Assembly (NCBI GenBank): GCA_016714785.1
Contig: JADKCC010000061.1
Coordinates: 13,127-77,126 of the forward strand
From: Saprospiraceae bacterium
GTDB lineage: Bacteria; Bacteroidota; Bacteroidia; Chitinophagales; Saprospiraceae
Length of the DNA: 64,000 nucleotides
Direction of reading: 5' to 3'
Part shown: positions 8,067-17,234 of the stretch, one piece after another
Position numbering within the stretch: position 1 is the first letter of the stretch
Layout of the letters: each line of letters starts with the position of its first letter
Program-made: the position numbers and the translations under genes
Notes under the pieces: generated by a model
Databases searched by the model: none
Told to the model about the DNA's origin: nothing
What the model saw: only the letters and a program-made list of their open reading frames with translations

Positions 8067-9290
8067 ATGAATCGAGAATTGGTAATATTAGAAAAGTTGG
8101 AAAAGGAGCTCAGTCTAAAGCAACTTCAGATCAAGTCATTGCTCACAATAACACAAGCCATCAATGATAACGTGTCAGCTGATGGGCTTTTCAATATGTA
8201 CAAATCGTTCTTGAGTTGGGAGATGGGTATTGAAAAAATGGCATTATTTGTCACGGATGGTGAAGAGTGGGAATGCACTGCAGCAATAAATTTTGAGAAA
8301 AAAAGGACTGAAAAAATGGTGCCACTCCTATTGATACACAAAAGGCTGCACACGATCAAAAACGATGACCATATTTTATTAGAAGGTTTTGATATTATAA
8401 TTCCAGTTTTCCATAAAGATGTACCTATTGCGTATGCTGTGATAGGCGGCATAAAAGAAAAAGAAGACTTATACAACAAAATTCAATTTATCACCACTAT
8501 TACCAATATCATAGCAGTAGCGATTGAAAACAAAAGACTCTTCAAAAAACAAATAGAACAAGAACGATATCAAAGAGAGATGGAACTTGCCTCAGAAGTA
8601 CAGCAAATGCTTATCCCTGAAATATGGCCAGTTGAAAGTAAATTTGCTATTTCAAAGATTTACAAACCACACTTTAATATTGGCGGAGATTATTTAGACT
8701 ATATCCGATTTGACGATGATCGTTTTGCATTCTGCATTGCCGACATTTCTGGCAAAGGTGTATCCGCTGCATTGTTGATGGCAAATTTTCAAGCCATGAT
8801 ACAATCTTTGATCTTTCAATATCGTGATTTAGAGACATTCGTCTTTGCATTGAACCAGTCTGTCTATAGAATTACCAAAAGTGACAAATATATTACGTTC
8901 TTTGTAGCAGAGATTGATCTTAAACACAAGACATTAAAGTATGTCAATGCAGGACATTATCCGCCCATACTGAAAATGAATGGTTCATTGATAAGACTGG
9001 ACAAAGGTTGTTCATTTATCGGTGCGTTCGAAAAATTAGAGAAAATCAAAGAAGAGAAAATAAATCTTGAACCAGGTGCCATGATCGTTAGTTTTACGGA
9101 TGGTTTGCCTGATCTGAGAAATAAAGACGAAGAATATTTCGGTGACAGCTATTTAGAAATTTTCGTTGATGAAAATTGCGAAATGTCACCTGAATCTTTC
9201 AACCAAAAATTACTTGAAGAGATAGATGATTTTCGTGGTGAGAATGAAATAGCAGATGACATAGCCGTACTTACTTGCAAAATTTATTAA
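8067..9290 (+). CDS. SpoIIE/RsbU-type PP2C protein phosphatase with N-terminal sensor domain
   Basis: 407 residues. The first ~165 residues resemble a GAF-type sensor (long helix, then IKNDDHILLEGFDIIIPV). A coiled-coil linker (KRLFKKQIEQERYQREMELASEVQQ) leads into a SpoIIE phosphatase domain (about 195-405) with GGDYLDY, IADISGKGVSAAL, VNAGHYPPIL, SFTDGLPD and ADDIAVL, supplying the metal-binding Asp residues. Such enzymes dephosphorylate anti-anti-sigma (STAS) proteins; no STAS or anti-sigma kinase gene is adjacent. A TAGGTTTG -7 element at 8055-8062 lies only 4 bases before the ATG, so the mRNA may be almost leaderless or transcription may start further upstream. The next gene starts 21 bp after the stop. 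Confidence 0.88.
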   Translation: MNRELVILEKLEKELSLKQLQIKSLLTITQAINDNVSADGLFNMYKSFLSWEMGIEKMALFVTDGEEWECTAAINFEKKRTEKMVPLLLIHKRLHTIKNDDHILLEGFDIIIPVFHKDVPIAYAVIGGIKEKEDLYNKIQFITTITNIIAVAIENKRLFKKQIEQERYQREMELASEVQQMLIPEIWPVESKFAISKIYKPHFNIGGDYLDYIRFDDDRFAFCIADISGKGVSAALLMANFQAMIQSLIFQYRDLETFVFALNQSVYRITKSDKYITFFVAEIDLKHKTLKYVNAGHYPPILKMNGSLIRLDKGCSFIGAFEKLEKIKEEKINLEPGAMIVSFTDGLPDLRNKDEEYFGDSYLEIFVDENCEMSPESFNQKLLEEIDDFRGENEIADDIAVLTCKIY

Positions 9291-9311
9291 AAAACAAGAC
9301 ATAATTTATAA

Positions 9312-10157
9312 ATGCAACCAAAAAATAAAGTAACAGCCGCAATGCTGGCATTTTTTACAGGCTTCATGGGAGGACATAAATTGTATTTAAATAAATATGG
9401 TGGTTTTATTGGCTTTTTTTTTCTGTTAATGTTTTCCATATCCATAGGATTTCCTATCTCTGTTATTGTCGGAGTAATGCAGGGTATCAAGCTGCTCCAA
9501 ATGTCAGAAATGGAGTTTGACAAAAGATATAATCGTGGCTATATACCCGTGAGACGTGGCCCTCTTGAAGCTCGCCGAGATGAGCAAATGAGAAGATATG
9601 AACAAATTCCAGACCTAAAACAATCGCAACAAAATAGGCAGAAACCATCACCTACCACGTCGCTAAGAGCCAACCCTTTTAAAAACAGTGGCATCAAAAA
9701 ATACAAAGATTTTGATTTGGATGATGCCATCGCTGACTTTAAAAAAGGATTAGAAATCTCGCCCAATGATGTAGCAATCCATTTTAATATCGCTTGCGCC
9801 TATTCTCTAACTGAAAACAAATCATTGGCTTATCACCACCTTAGTAAAGCAGTTACCTTAGGTCTAAAAGATGTTGAAAGGATACTATCGCATGATGATT
9901 TAGCATTTGTGAGAATACAGCCTGAATTTGATAATTTTAGATCTAGCGGTTTTAGAGCAAACCCTTATCTATCATCAGAAAAAAGCACCGAAAACCCAAA
10001 GCCTGAAACACAAAAATCAGAGCCTCTTTTAGAAAATGAAATGACAATGGACGATAGCCTCTTAGTGCAACTAAATAAATTGTCAGAACTGCGTAAAAAA
10101 GGAATTCTATCCGAAGATGAATTTATATTTGAACGAAAAAAAGTTTTAAGACAATAA
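9312..10157 (+). CDS. TM2 domain, TPR and SHOCT-domain protein
   Basis: 281 residues. Residues 1-70 are a TM2 domain: two transmembrane helices around GGHKLYLNKYGG and IGFPISVIVGVMQGIKLL. A positively charged linker rich in Arg/Gln follows. Residues ~125-190 carry a TPR-like helical pair (YKDFDLDDAIADFKKGLEISPNDVAIHFNIACAYSL). The C-terminus (LVQLNKLSELRKKGILSEDEF...KKVL) is a SHOCT oligomerisation motif. It probably organises a membrane complex; no catalytic motif is visible. Spacing to the SpoIIE gene (21 bp) and the CBS gene (41 bp) suggests one transcript. Confidence 0.78.
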   Translation: MQPKNKVTAAMLAFFTGFMGGHKLYLNKYGGFIGFFFLLMFSISIGFPISVIVGVMQGIKLLQMSEMEFDKRYNRGYIPVRRGPLEARRDEQMRRYEQIPDLKQSQQNRQKPSPTTSLRANPFKNSGIKKYKDFDLDDAIADFKKGLEISPNDVAIHFNIACAYSLTENKSLAYHHLSKAVTLGLKDVERILSHDDLAFVRIQPEFDNFRSSGFRANPYLSSEKSTENPKPETQKSEPLLENEMTMDDSLLVQLNKLSELRKKGILSEDEFIFERKKVLRQ

Positions 10158-10198
10158 TTTTATATCTTGTGAACGTTTTGTAATAAATACCAAGTGCA

Positions 10199-10858
10199 TT
10201 GATAGCAAAAGAACTGATATCGCAGACCGTTTTTCCTATTCAAACATCGGATACGGGTGAAGAATCCCTTCAGATGATGCAGGTCTATCATGTAAGGCAT
10301 TTACCTATAGTCAATCATGAGCAATTGCTTGGCGTGGTCTCTGAAGAAGATATCTTAATCCACGATACAAAAGAGGCTGTTGGCACATATCGTTTGTCTT
10401 TTTTGAGACCTTATTGTTTTGAGCACGATCATCTCTTTGAGGTGATGACCAAAATGGGTAGATTCCAACTAACCATCATTCCCATTATTGACGAAGAAGA
10501 AAACTATTTAGGTGTGGTCACCATGGAAGATCTTTTACAATATTTTGCTAATCACTTTTCTTTTGCAGAACCTGGTAGCATTATCGTGTTAGAAATGGCT
10601 CGTGGCAATTATTCGTTGGCAGAAATAGCTCGTATTGCAGAAGCGGAAGACATCATAATACTTAGTAGTTTTGTTAATGCTATACCTGATTCACATCGTA
10701 TCTATATAACGCTCAAAGTTAATCGACAAGAAATCACAGCATTCAAAGCTAGTTTGGAGCGTTTTGGGTATGAAATATCCGCGACCTTTTCAGAAATAGG
10801 GTTTAATGATGGGCTCAAAGATAGATATGATGCACTGATGTCATATCTTAATGTGTGA
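10199..10858 (+). CDS. CBS-domain-pair protein
   Basis: 219 residues from a TTG start (no in-frame ATG precedes the domain). Two CBS motifs are visible: VYHVRHLPIVNHEQLLGVVSEEDIL (about 30-56) and RFQLTIIPIIDEEENYLGVVTMEDLL (about 90-118). The remaining ~95 residues look like an ACT-type regulatory fold (PGSIIVLEM..GNYSLAEIARIAE). CBS pairs bind adenine nucleotides. In many Bacteroidota a gene like this precedes nadK and a BamA-type outer-membrane protein; here nadK is missing and the barrel gene overlaps the stop codon, suggesting translational coupling. Confidence 0.8.
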   Translation: MIAKELISQTVFPIQTSDTGEESLQMMQVYHVRHLPIVNHEQLLGVVSEEDILIHDTKEAVGTYRLSFLRPYCFEHDHLFEVMTKMGRFQLTIIPIIDEEENYLGVVTMEDLLQYFANHFSFAEPGSIIVLEMARGNYSLAEIARIAEAEDIIILSSFVNAIPDSHRIYITLKVNRQEITAFKASLERFGYEISATFSEIGFNDGLKDRYDALMSYLNV

Positions 10859-12308
10859 CATGAATTTGATTTTTGTTTCACCCTTTCAAATCACCACCGT
10901 ACATATTACAGGAATTTTAATTAAAATTTATATCTGTATCCTAGTGCTGTATAGCCCTTCAATTTCTAGTCAGAATGATTTTGTTATTATAGACAGCGTA
11001 TTGATTCATGGATTGCACAAGACAAAAAAAATAGTTATAAATCAAGAGATTGACTTGCATCCTGGTGATACGATCTCACTAGATCAACTGGCCAAAAAAT
11101 TATCTTCCAATGAAAAAAGACTGCAAAGTATCGGTTTGTTCACCCTTGCCATTGTCAACTTAAAAGACTGGAATATTGACCTAAAAACCTGCAATATTGA
11201 CATTACCGTTCAAGAAAACTGGTTCATCTATCCTTACATCATCTTTGAACTGGCGGATAGAAATTTCAATGTGTGGCGCAAAGAATTCAATTATTCTTTC
11301 AAAAGAGTAAATTATGGAGCAGCATTTAACCATATAAACTTCACAGGTCAAAAAGATAAACTCAAAGTCAAGCTTCAAGGTGGATATGTACGAAAATTGG
11401 AGCTACTTTATGACTTCCCGTACCTTTGGCGAAATTGGGGACTGTCAACCAATTTACTCTATTCTGAAAGCAGAGAAACAGCCTTTAGAAGTATCAATAA
11501 TAAACCAGTTTTTTACAGTAATAAGGATGATAGAAAAGTCTTTTATCAACATAGGGCAAATATTACACTTTTACATAGAAGCAATCCTCAACATTTCCAG
11601 TCTCTTCGTCTAGAATACTCCAATATTTCAATTGATAAAATAATCGCTGAAACTCTAAATCCAAACTATTTCGGTGATAAAAAACATAAAATAAATTATT
11701 TTATTTTAGACTTTTATGCAAAGTATGACAACACATTATACCCACTTTACCCTATGGCTGGATTTAAATTGGAATTTAATATGCGCAAAGAAGGTTTAGG
11801 AATCTTTGATGATGTCAATAATACCTGGGTGACAGGAAAAGCTGAAATACACAGTCCATTATTCAAAAAAGTAATTATAAGTAATAATATTAGTTTCAAG
11901 ATTAATCTTCAAAAAAACGCCCTACCATATATTCTAAACAATGCACTGGGTTATAATAGCAACAATATCACTGGCTACCAACTATATGTGATGGATGGCA
12001 GACATTTTATCTTATTCAAAAATGCAATCAGATTAAGCATATTTGACCATACCTTCAAGCCTATAAAATACCTACCTAAACAATTTAAGGTTATGAATGC
12101 TAAAATATTTTTTCGTCTTAATTTGGATGGCGGATATAGCTACGACCCACTTTATAAATCTGATAATCCACTCTCCAATACTTGGCAATATGGCTTTGGC
12201 CCTGGATTGGATATGATCTTATTTAATAATTTTACGCTCTCAGCTGAATATGGTATCACTAAATTTGGCGAAAAAGGTTTGTTTTTTGAAAGTGGCTTCA
12301 ACTTTTAA
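10851..12308 (+). CDS. POTRA-domain / BamA-like outer membrane beta-barrel protein
   Basis: About 485 residues. ATG 10851 overlaps the stop of the CBS gene by 8 bases; ATG 10860 is an alternative and gives a cleaner signal peptide (hydrophobic ITGILIKIYICILVLY, then SSQN). One POTRA-like domain follows (IIDSVLIHGLHKTKKIVINQEIDLHPGDTIS...L......L...GLF.LAIVNL). A C-terminal beta-barrel begins at about residue 150 and ends in alternating aromatic strands with a terminal Phe (FFESGFNF), the usual signal for BAM insertion. With only one POTRA domain it is not the essential BamA, but a related outer-membrane protein of unknown role. Confidence 0.78.
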   Translation: MCDMNLIFVSPFQITTVHITGILIKIYICILVLYSPSISSQNDFVIIDSVLIHGLHKTKKIVINQEIDLHPGDTISLDQLAKKLSSNEKRLQSIGLFTLAIVNLKDWNIDLKTCNIDITVQENWFIYPYIIFELADRNFNVWRKEFNYSFKRVNYGAAFNHINFTGQKDKLKVKLQGGYVRKLELLYDFPYLWRNWGLSTNLLYSESRETAFRSINNKPVFYSNKDDRKVFYQHRANITLLHRSNPQHFQSLRLEYSNISIDKIIAETLNPNYFGDKKHKINYFILDFYAKYDNTLYPLYPMAGFKLEFNMRKEGLGIFDDVNNTWVTGKAEIHSPLFKKVIISNNISFKINLQKNALPYILNNALGYNSNNITGYQLYVMDGRHFILFKNAIRLSIFDHTFKPIKYLPKQFKVMNAKIFFRLNLDGGYSYDPLYKSDNPLSNTWQYGFGPGLDMILFNNFTLSAEYGITKFGEKGLFFESGFNF

Positions 12309-12776
12309 ACAACTTTGGCTTCTTCTGCATTGCTCAATTTAATTTTTTATTAGGTTTCTCAACACTCTATGGTTAGAAGTGACAATATATGAGCAGGAAT
12401 TGGGGAGAATAATCCTATTTCTTTTGAAACAATTTATCGAAAATACATATTTGACATGGTAGGAATAAAATGATAAACTAAATTTAATAATTGGATTTTA
12501 GCACTAATTCAAACTACTTGTAAAAAATTATAAAAAAATTCAAACCAGCGCCAAAATACACATACAACTGATAATAAGCAAGTTATACTTAAAACATATT
12601 ATTTGCAATTATATAGATACGTTTACAAACGTATTTATCCATACATTAAACGAATACGAGAACAGGCCACCTACATCTTTGCATCGTCAATCGATCGAAA
12701 GATCAAATTTTTGTTTCACTCGTCTGTAGTAACTTAACAATAACATACGCTATTACAGACACAAATATTTATTATC
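12309..12776 (+). other. 468-bp intergenic region with ssb regulatory signals
   Basis: No gene is visible. The second half is strongly AT-rich and contains the palindrome at 12617-12634 and a CATCTTTG motif at 12674-12681 that resembles a -7 element with one mismatch. The transcript leader would then be about 90 bases and contains a further palindrome, TCGATCGA, near 12691. Confidence 0.5.
12617..12634. promoter_or_regulatory. Perfect palindrome, candidate operator of ssb
   Basis: ATACGTTT-AC-AAACGTAT, an 8-bp inverted repeat around a 2-base centre. It lies 40 bases before the -7-like CATCTTTG, near the position where a regulator could contact RNA polymerase. The regulator is unknown; I do not recognise it as a LexA or Fur box. 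Confidence 0.45.
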
Positions 12777-13145
12777 ATGTTAAACAACATTAAAAATTCA
12801 GTTCAAATCGTAGGTCATGTAGGTAAAGATGTAGTCCTCACATCGTTTGAAAATGGAAACAAAAAGGCGACTGCCATTGTAGCCACCAATGAGTTTTACA
12901 CTAACAAAACTGGTGAAAAAGTCAAACAAACAGAATGGCATAAAGTCATAGCGTGGGGCAAAACAGCTGAAGACTTGGCTATGTGCTTCAAAAAAGGAAC
13001 AGAAGTGGCTATTCATGGCAAGCTCAGCAATAGGACATACACAGATACGGCAGGTACTACAAGGTATGTTACTGAAATCATTGTCAATGAATTTTTCAAA
13101 ATTGCAAAAATGACCAACAACACGGCGGAAGCTGTACCTTTCTAG
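12777..13145 (+). CDS. ssb: Single-stranded DNA-binding protein, short form
   Basis: 122 residues, a single OB fold: NSVQIVGHVGKDVVLTSFENGNKKATAIVATNEFYTNK at the start, then the diagnostic QTEWHKVIAWGKTAE segment and a GTEVAIHGKLSNRTY strand. The long Gly/Gln-rich linker of housekeeping SSB is absent, but the last residues (AEAVPF) recall the acidic DDDIPF tip that recruits SSB partner proteins. It is followed at 50 bp by a paralogue with which it shares most core positions, so recent duplication is likely. Confidence 0.92.
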   Translation: MLNNIKNSVQIVGHVGKDVVLTSFENGNKKATAIVATNEFYTNKTGEKVKQTEWHKVIAWGKTAEDLAMCFKKGTEVAIHGKLSNRTYTDTAGTTRYVTEIIVNEFFKIAKMTNNTAEAVPF

Positions 13146-13195
13146 TTTTTTACTTTTAAATTATCTTTATTTCATCATATTAAAATATTCTTATC

Positions 13196-13537
13196 ATGAC
13201 AAATTCATTAAAAAACTCAGTTCAACTAATTGGAAACATTGGTAAAGATGTAATTCTATCTACCTTTGAGAAAGGTACAAAAAAAGCGTCTTTAGTTATT
13301 GCCACCAATGATTTTTACACAAATAACAAAGGAGAAAAAATCAAACAAACCGAGTGGCACAACCTTGTGGCCTGGGGCAAAACAGCGGAAATGATGTCTG
13401 AATCCCTTTCAAAAGGAAACGAGATAGCCATCCAAGGAAAATTGAGCAACCGATCTTATGAAGATAAAGAAGGAGTGACTAGGTACATTACAGAAATTGT
13501 GGTCAATGAATTTTATAAACTCAATAGACTAGCCTAA
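13196..13537 (+). CDS. ssb: Single-stranded DNA-binding protein, tandem paralogue without C-terminal tip
   Basis: 113 residues with the same SSB core (NSVQLIGNIGKDVILSTFEKG, KQTEWHNLVAWGKTAEMM, GNEIAIQGKLSNRSYED). It stops right after the OB fold (FYKLNRLA) and so lacks both linker and partner-recruiting acidic tip. It could form mixed tetramers with the upstream SSB. A strong terminator hairpin follows at 13654-13716, so the pair is probably its own transcript and the nuclease-helicase downstream a separate one. Confidence 0.92.
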   Translation: MTNSLKNSVQLIGNIGKDVILSTFEKGTKKASLVIATNDFYTNNKGEKIKQTEWHNLVAWGKTAEMMSESLSKGNEIAIQGKLSNRSYEDKEGVTRYITEIVVNEFYKLNRLA

Positions 13538-13653
13538 TTAATCTAGGTTGCCATACAAAATGTTCTGTAAATCTGTCGTGAATGGATGCGTAATTTCTTA
13601 AGCCCGAGCTGTCCTAAAATAAATAATGACAGATATTCCTTATGGTCTTTTTA

Positions 13654-13716
13654 GACGGAAAATGACTTGAGAATAATATTAATAGTATTTTCTCAAGTCT
13701 ATTTTCCATCTTTTTG
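13654..13716 (+). terminator. Rho-independent terminator after the ssb pair
   Basis: A long imperfect hairpin: the left arm from 13654 (GACGGAAAATGACTTGAGAA) pairs with the right arm ending at 13710 (TTCTCAAGTCTATTTTCCATC, with one bulge). It is followed directly by TTTTTG. Confidence 0.75.
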
Positions 13717-13768
13717 TGTTTTTGTTTTACAGCATATCAACTAAATTATTTACTTTTACATCGTAATC

Positions 13769-16700
13769 ATGATTTATAAAATGGAAATAAATGAGCAAGT
13801 TCAGGAATTAGTAGATCAGGTTACAAAGATCAAAACAAATATCTCTTGGACAGACTTTCAAAAAGACAAAGCCTATTTTGAAGTGTTCATCCTTTTGCTT
13901 GAACTGGCCACAAAAGAAGAAAAACTCAATTTTACCACATTGTTTTCTAGATTAGCATTTGTCGGTGCTAGATACCAGTTGCAACCTACAACCATGCATT
14001 ATAGCCACATCTTTAGAAAGGCGCACGAACAAGGTATGATAAGGAAAGATAAAGAAGCGCTTTATACGAAGTTAGGTCTTTTTGTTAATAATAAATTGTT
14101 ATCAGAAATCTTTAAATACCCAATATCCACCTCAGATATTACCGTCGATAAAGACATATTTGAACATTTTAGCAAAAAAAAGGAAAAATTTATTGGATTC
14201 AGAGCTGTAGTTGAAGCGGTACTCTTTGAGATCAATCCAGATCAAAAAACATTTTCATTTTATGACGAAGAAGATCCTGTCACTGAAAAAACTGGATTAT
14301 ATGATATTCACGATAAAAATGAACTCTTCAATGGTAATATTGAGTCACTTAGACGCACATTTAGACTGCCCATACATATCAATCTTATAGACACTGATAT
14401 CAGAGAAGATGGTGTTTATTTACCTACAGCTATCATTGTTCAGCCAGACCATTTAGTAGATGTAACAGCTGTATCGGAGTGCTTTAAAGATTTCGGAGCT
14501 GAACCTTTTTTGTATCTTTTGTCTAAATTCAAACAGGCAGAAGCTACAGCACCTCTAATGATCGGAAATTTGGTAAATTTTATGCTCGACGAACTCATTT
14601 CTGAGCCAGAAGTTACTTTCAATAATTTGTTAACCAAAATGTTCCACACCAATCCATTGGGTTTTGCCATTTTGGACGACCACGATGTAAAAGATGTAAT
14701 AAATAAACTGAAAGAACATTTTAAAAATCTACAGTTTGCTGTTTTGCAAGAATTTAAAAGATTTGATATAAAAAGTAAAAATATATTTCTCGAACCATCA
14801 TTCTACTCCCGAGATTATGGCATTCAAGGACGTTTAGATCTATTACACCAAAAAGATGGAAAACAAATATATGACATTATTGAGTTAAAAAGTGGAAAGA
14901 CATTCAAACCCAATGTCTATGGTATCAATGCAAGTCACTATATACAAACATTATTATATGATCTAATGATAAGATCTACCTTTCACACAAAGGTCAAATC
15001 ATCCAATTATATACTATACTCAAAAGAAGAAAAACCGTTACGTTTTGCTCCACCCGTCCGAGCACAACAATATGAAGCTATGAAATTGCGCAATGACCTA
15101 TTGGCAATTGACCAAAAACTAAAAAATATTCCATACGACAACAGTATCCTTACATATATCAGACCAGAAAATTTCACCAAACTTAAAGGGTTTAATATTT
15201 CAGACATTATAAATTTTCATAATATTTATTCTACTTTATCTTTGATAGAAAAAGGATATTTCAATCACTACACTGCCTTTATTTCAAGAGAACAAAGCCT
15301 TTCAAAAACAGGTGAACACGGTATTAATAAATCCAACGGTCATGCTGCGCTATGGTTAGAATCTGATGATGAAAAATTAGAAAGGTTTTCGTTATTATCA
15401 CATCTAGAAATTATAGACAACCAATCAGGAAGTCAAGAAGCTTGTATAACTTTCAGAAGACCACAAGTGGATGATATTTTGGTCAACTTTAGAATAGGAG
15501 ACATAGGAGTCCTCTACCCTATTACCGAAGATAACCATAGAGCTGTTTTAAAAAATCAGATTTTCAAATGCACTATCACAGAACTAACAACTGAAAAAGT
15601 AGAAATCAGACTCAGAGCAAAGCAAAATAACCAACAGATGTTTGAACATTTCAAATATTGGAATTTAGAGCAAGATAGTTTAGATAGCAGTTTCAATGCA
15701 ATGTACAAAAGTCTTGCTAGCTGGGCTTCTGCTTCTATGGAGTATAGGTCTTTAATATTAGGACTTAGAAAGCCAACTTTCAAATCAATTAAACAAAATT
15801 ATAGTTTCGATTCGCAAGTCACTACAAATCAAGCTCTTTTATTGAATAAAATATTGACGAGTGAAGATTATTTTTTATTATGGGGACCTCCTGGAACAGG
15901 CAAGACAAGTATCATGCTTAAAAACTTGGTAAAACATCTTTATGAAAATACGAATGAGACAATATTACTACTAGCATATACCAATCGGGCAGTAGATGAG
16001 ATTTGTGAAGCTATCCTAAGTATTGGTGAATCATTTAAAAACCACTTTTTAAGGCTAGGCAGCAGGCTTTCTACAGCAGAAAGGTTTGCACCTAATTTAT
16101 TAGATCAAATCATAAAAAAGACCAATACACGTCAGGAAATCATCCAAATACTAGCAGACAATAGAATATATGTTGCTACTGTTTCTAGCATTGTGAGTAA
16201 AACTGAACTCTTCCTTCTTAAAAATTTCGACACTGTCATTATTGATGAAGCATCTCAAATTTTAGAGCCCATGCTTGTCGGATTACTATCCAAATTTAAA
16301 AGATTTGTCTTGATAGGAGACCATAAACAACTGCCAGCGGTGGTAGTACAAGATGGAGAAAGTAGCAAGATCAAAGACGAAAGCCTCCGAAATATTGGAA
16401 TAATTGATACGCGCATATCCCTATTTGAGCGCCTATATATGCAAGTTAGAAAAAATGAATGGCAAGATGCTTACGGTATTTTAGAACAACAAGGAAGGAT
16501 GCACCAAGCTTTAATGGCATTCGTCAACAATCAGTTTTATGAAAATAGGCTCCAATTATTACCTGGCTTAACTAGACAAACAAGTTCACAATTTTTAATA
16601 CCTGAAAATGATAAACTAAGATATCTTGGCCATAGAATGTTGTATATTCCATCAGAAATTGATGAAGATATCAATTGGAAAACTAATAAAAATGAAGCCG

Positions 16701-17092
16701 AAACAGTCGTAAAAACACTTTTAGATTTGATAGAATTATATAAAACAAATGGCAAAACAATAAATCCTGATTCAATTGGCATCATTACTCCATATCGAGC
16801 TCAGATCGCACTTATAAGGAAATATATGGAGGTTATTCCTTTAGAAGTTAGCCATAAAATCACTGTAGATACTGTGGAAAGATATCAAGGCGGCGCAAGA
16901 GATATTATTATTATCTCATTTTGTGTCAATCGACTCAGTCAGCTAGATGCTCTTATTTCTCTATCCCAAGAAGGTATAGATCGAAAACTTAACGTAGCAT
17001 TAACTAGAGCGAAAGAACAAATCATACTCATAGGCAACAATGAGATACTTACAAAAAACCCAGTTTATAAAGTATTGATTGAGTCTGTCTAG
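13769..17092 (+). CDS. Dna2-like protein: PD-(D/E)XK nuclease fused to SF1B helicase
   Basis: 1107 residues. The region around residues 320-400 carries a Cas4/RecB-type nuclease core: GIQGRLDLL (Asp about 355), then DIIELKSGK (Glu and Lys about 371-374), then a YIQTLLYDLM helix. A ~250-residue linker leads to a Upf1/Dna2-type helicase: Walker A GPPGTGKTS (about 705-713), TNRAVDEI (motif Ia), IIDEASQ (Walker B, about 823-829), GDHKQLPAV (motif III), QGRMHQAL, ITPYRAQI (motif V region), TVERYQGGARDIIIISF and NVALTRAKE (motif VI). Unlike Dna2 and Cas4 I see no cysteine set for a 4Fe-4S cluster around the nuclease core. The order nuclease-helicase follows two SSB genes on the same strand, and eukaryotic Dna2 works with the SSB analogue RPA. 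A role in DNA end processing, repair or defence is therefore plausible but not shown. Confidence 0.85.
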   Translation: MIYKMEINEQVQELVDQVTKIKTNISWTDFQKDKAYFEVFILLLELATKEEKLNFTTLFSRLAFVGARYQLQPTTMHYSHIFRKAHEQGMIRKDKEALYTKLGLFVNNKLLSEIFKYPISTSDITVDKDIFEHFSKKKEKFIGFRAVVEAVLFEINPDQKTFSFYDEEDPVTEKTGLYDIHDKNELFNGNIESLRRTFRLPIHINLIDTDIREDGVYLPTAIIVQPDHLVDVTAVSECFKDFGAEPFLYLLSKFKQAEATAPLMIGNLVNFMLDELISEPEVTFNNLLTKMFHTNPLGFAILDDHDVKDVINKLKEHFKNLQFAVLQEFKRFDIKSKNIFLEPSFYSRDYGIQGRLDLLHQKDGKQIYDIIELKSGKTFKPNVYGINASHYIQTLLYDLMIRSTFHTKVKSSNYILYSKEEKPLRFAPPVRAQQYEAMKLRNDLLAIDQKLKNIPYDNSILTYIRPENFTKLKGFNISDIINFHNIYSTLSLIEKGYFNHYTAFISREQSLSKTGEHGINKSNGHAALWLESDDEKLERFSLLSHLEIIDNQSGSQEACITFRRPQVDDILVNFRIGDIGVLYPITEDNHRAVLKNQIFKCTITELTTEKVEIRLRAKQNNQQMFEHFKYWNLEQDSLDSSFNAMYKSLASWASASMEYRSLILGLRKPTFKSIKQNYSFDSQVTTNQALLLNKILTSEDYFLLWGPPGTGKTSIMLKNLVKHLYENTNETILLLAYTNRAVDEICEAILSIGESFKNHFLRLGSRLSTAERFAPNLLDQIIKKTNTRQEIIQILADNRIYVATVSSIVSKTELFLLKNFDTVIIDEASQILEPMLVGLLSKFKRFVLIGDHKQLPAVVVQDGESSKIKDESLRNIGIIDTRISLFERLYMQVRKNEWQDAYGILEQQGRMHQALMAFVNNQFYENRLQLLPGLTRQTSSQFLIPENDKLRYLGHRMLYIPSEIDEDINWKTNKNEAETVVKTLLDLIELYKTNGKTINPDSIGIITPYRAQIALIRKYMEVIPLEVSHKITVDTVERYQGGARDIIIISFCVNRLSQLDALISLSQEGIDRKLNVALTRAKEQIILIGNNEILTKNPVYKVLIESV

Positions 17093-17158
17093 GTTTTATA
17101 AAGTATTGATAGCTAATCAAAACAATAGATAACTCAATGAAATACCAAAATTTTCATA

Positions 17159-17202
17159 AAGTGACAGTCTATTAAAATGTTTAATTTTAATGACTGCCAC
17201 TT
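17159..17202. terminator. Bidirectional hairpin between convergent genes
   Basis: AAGTGACAGTC..ATTAAAAT pairs with ATTTTAATGACTGCCACTT around a short loop. It sits between the stop codons of the Dna2-like gene (+) and the S41 gene (-), and is followed by an AT-rich tract on both sides. Confidence 0.6.
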
Positions 17203-17234
17203 ATATTATTTTGACTGATCACTCGCAGCCAATC

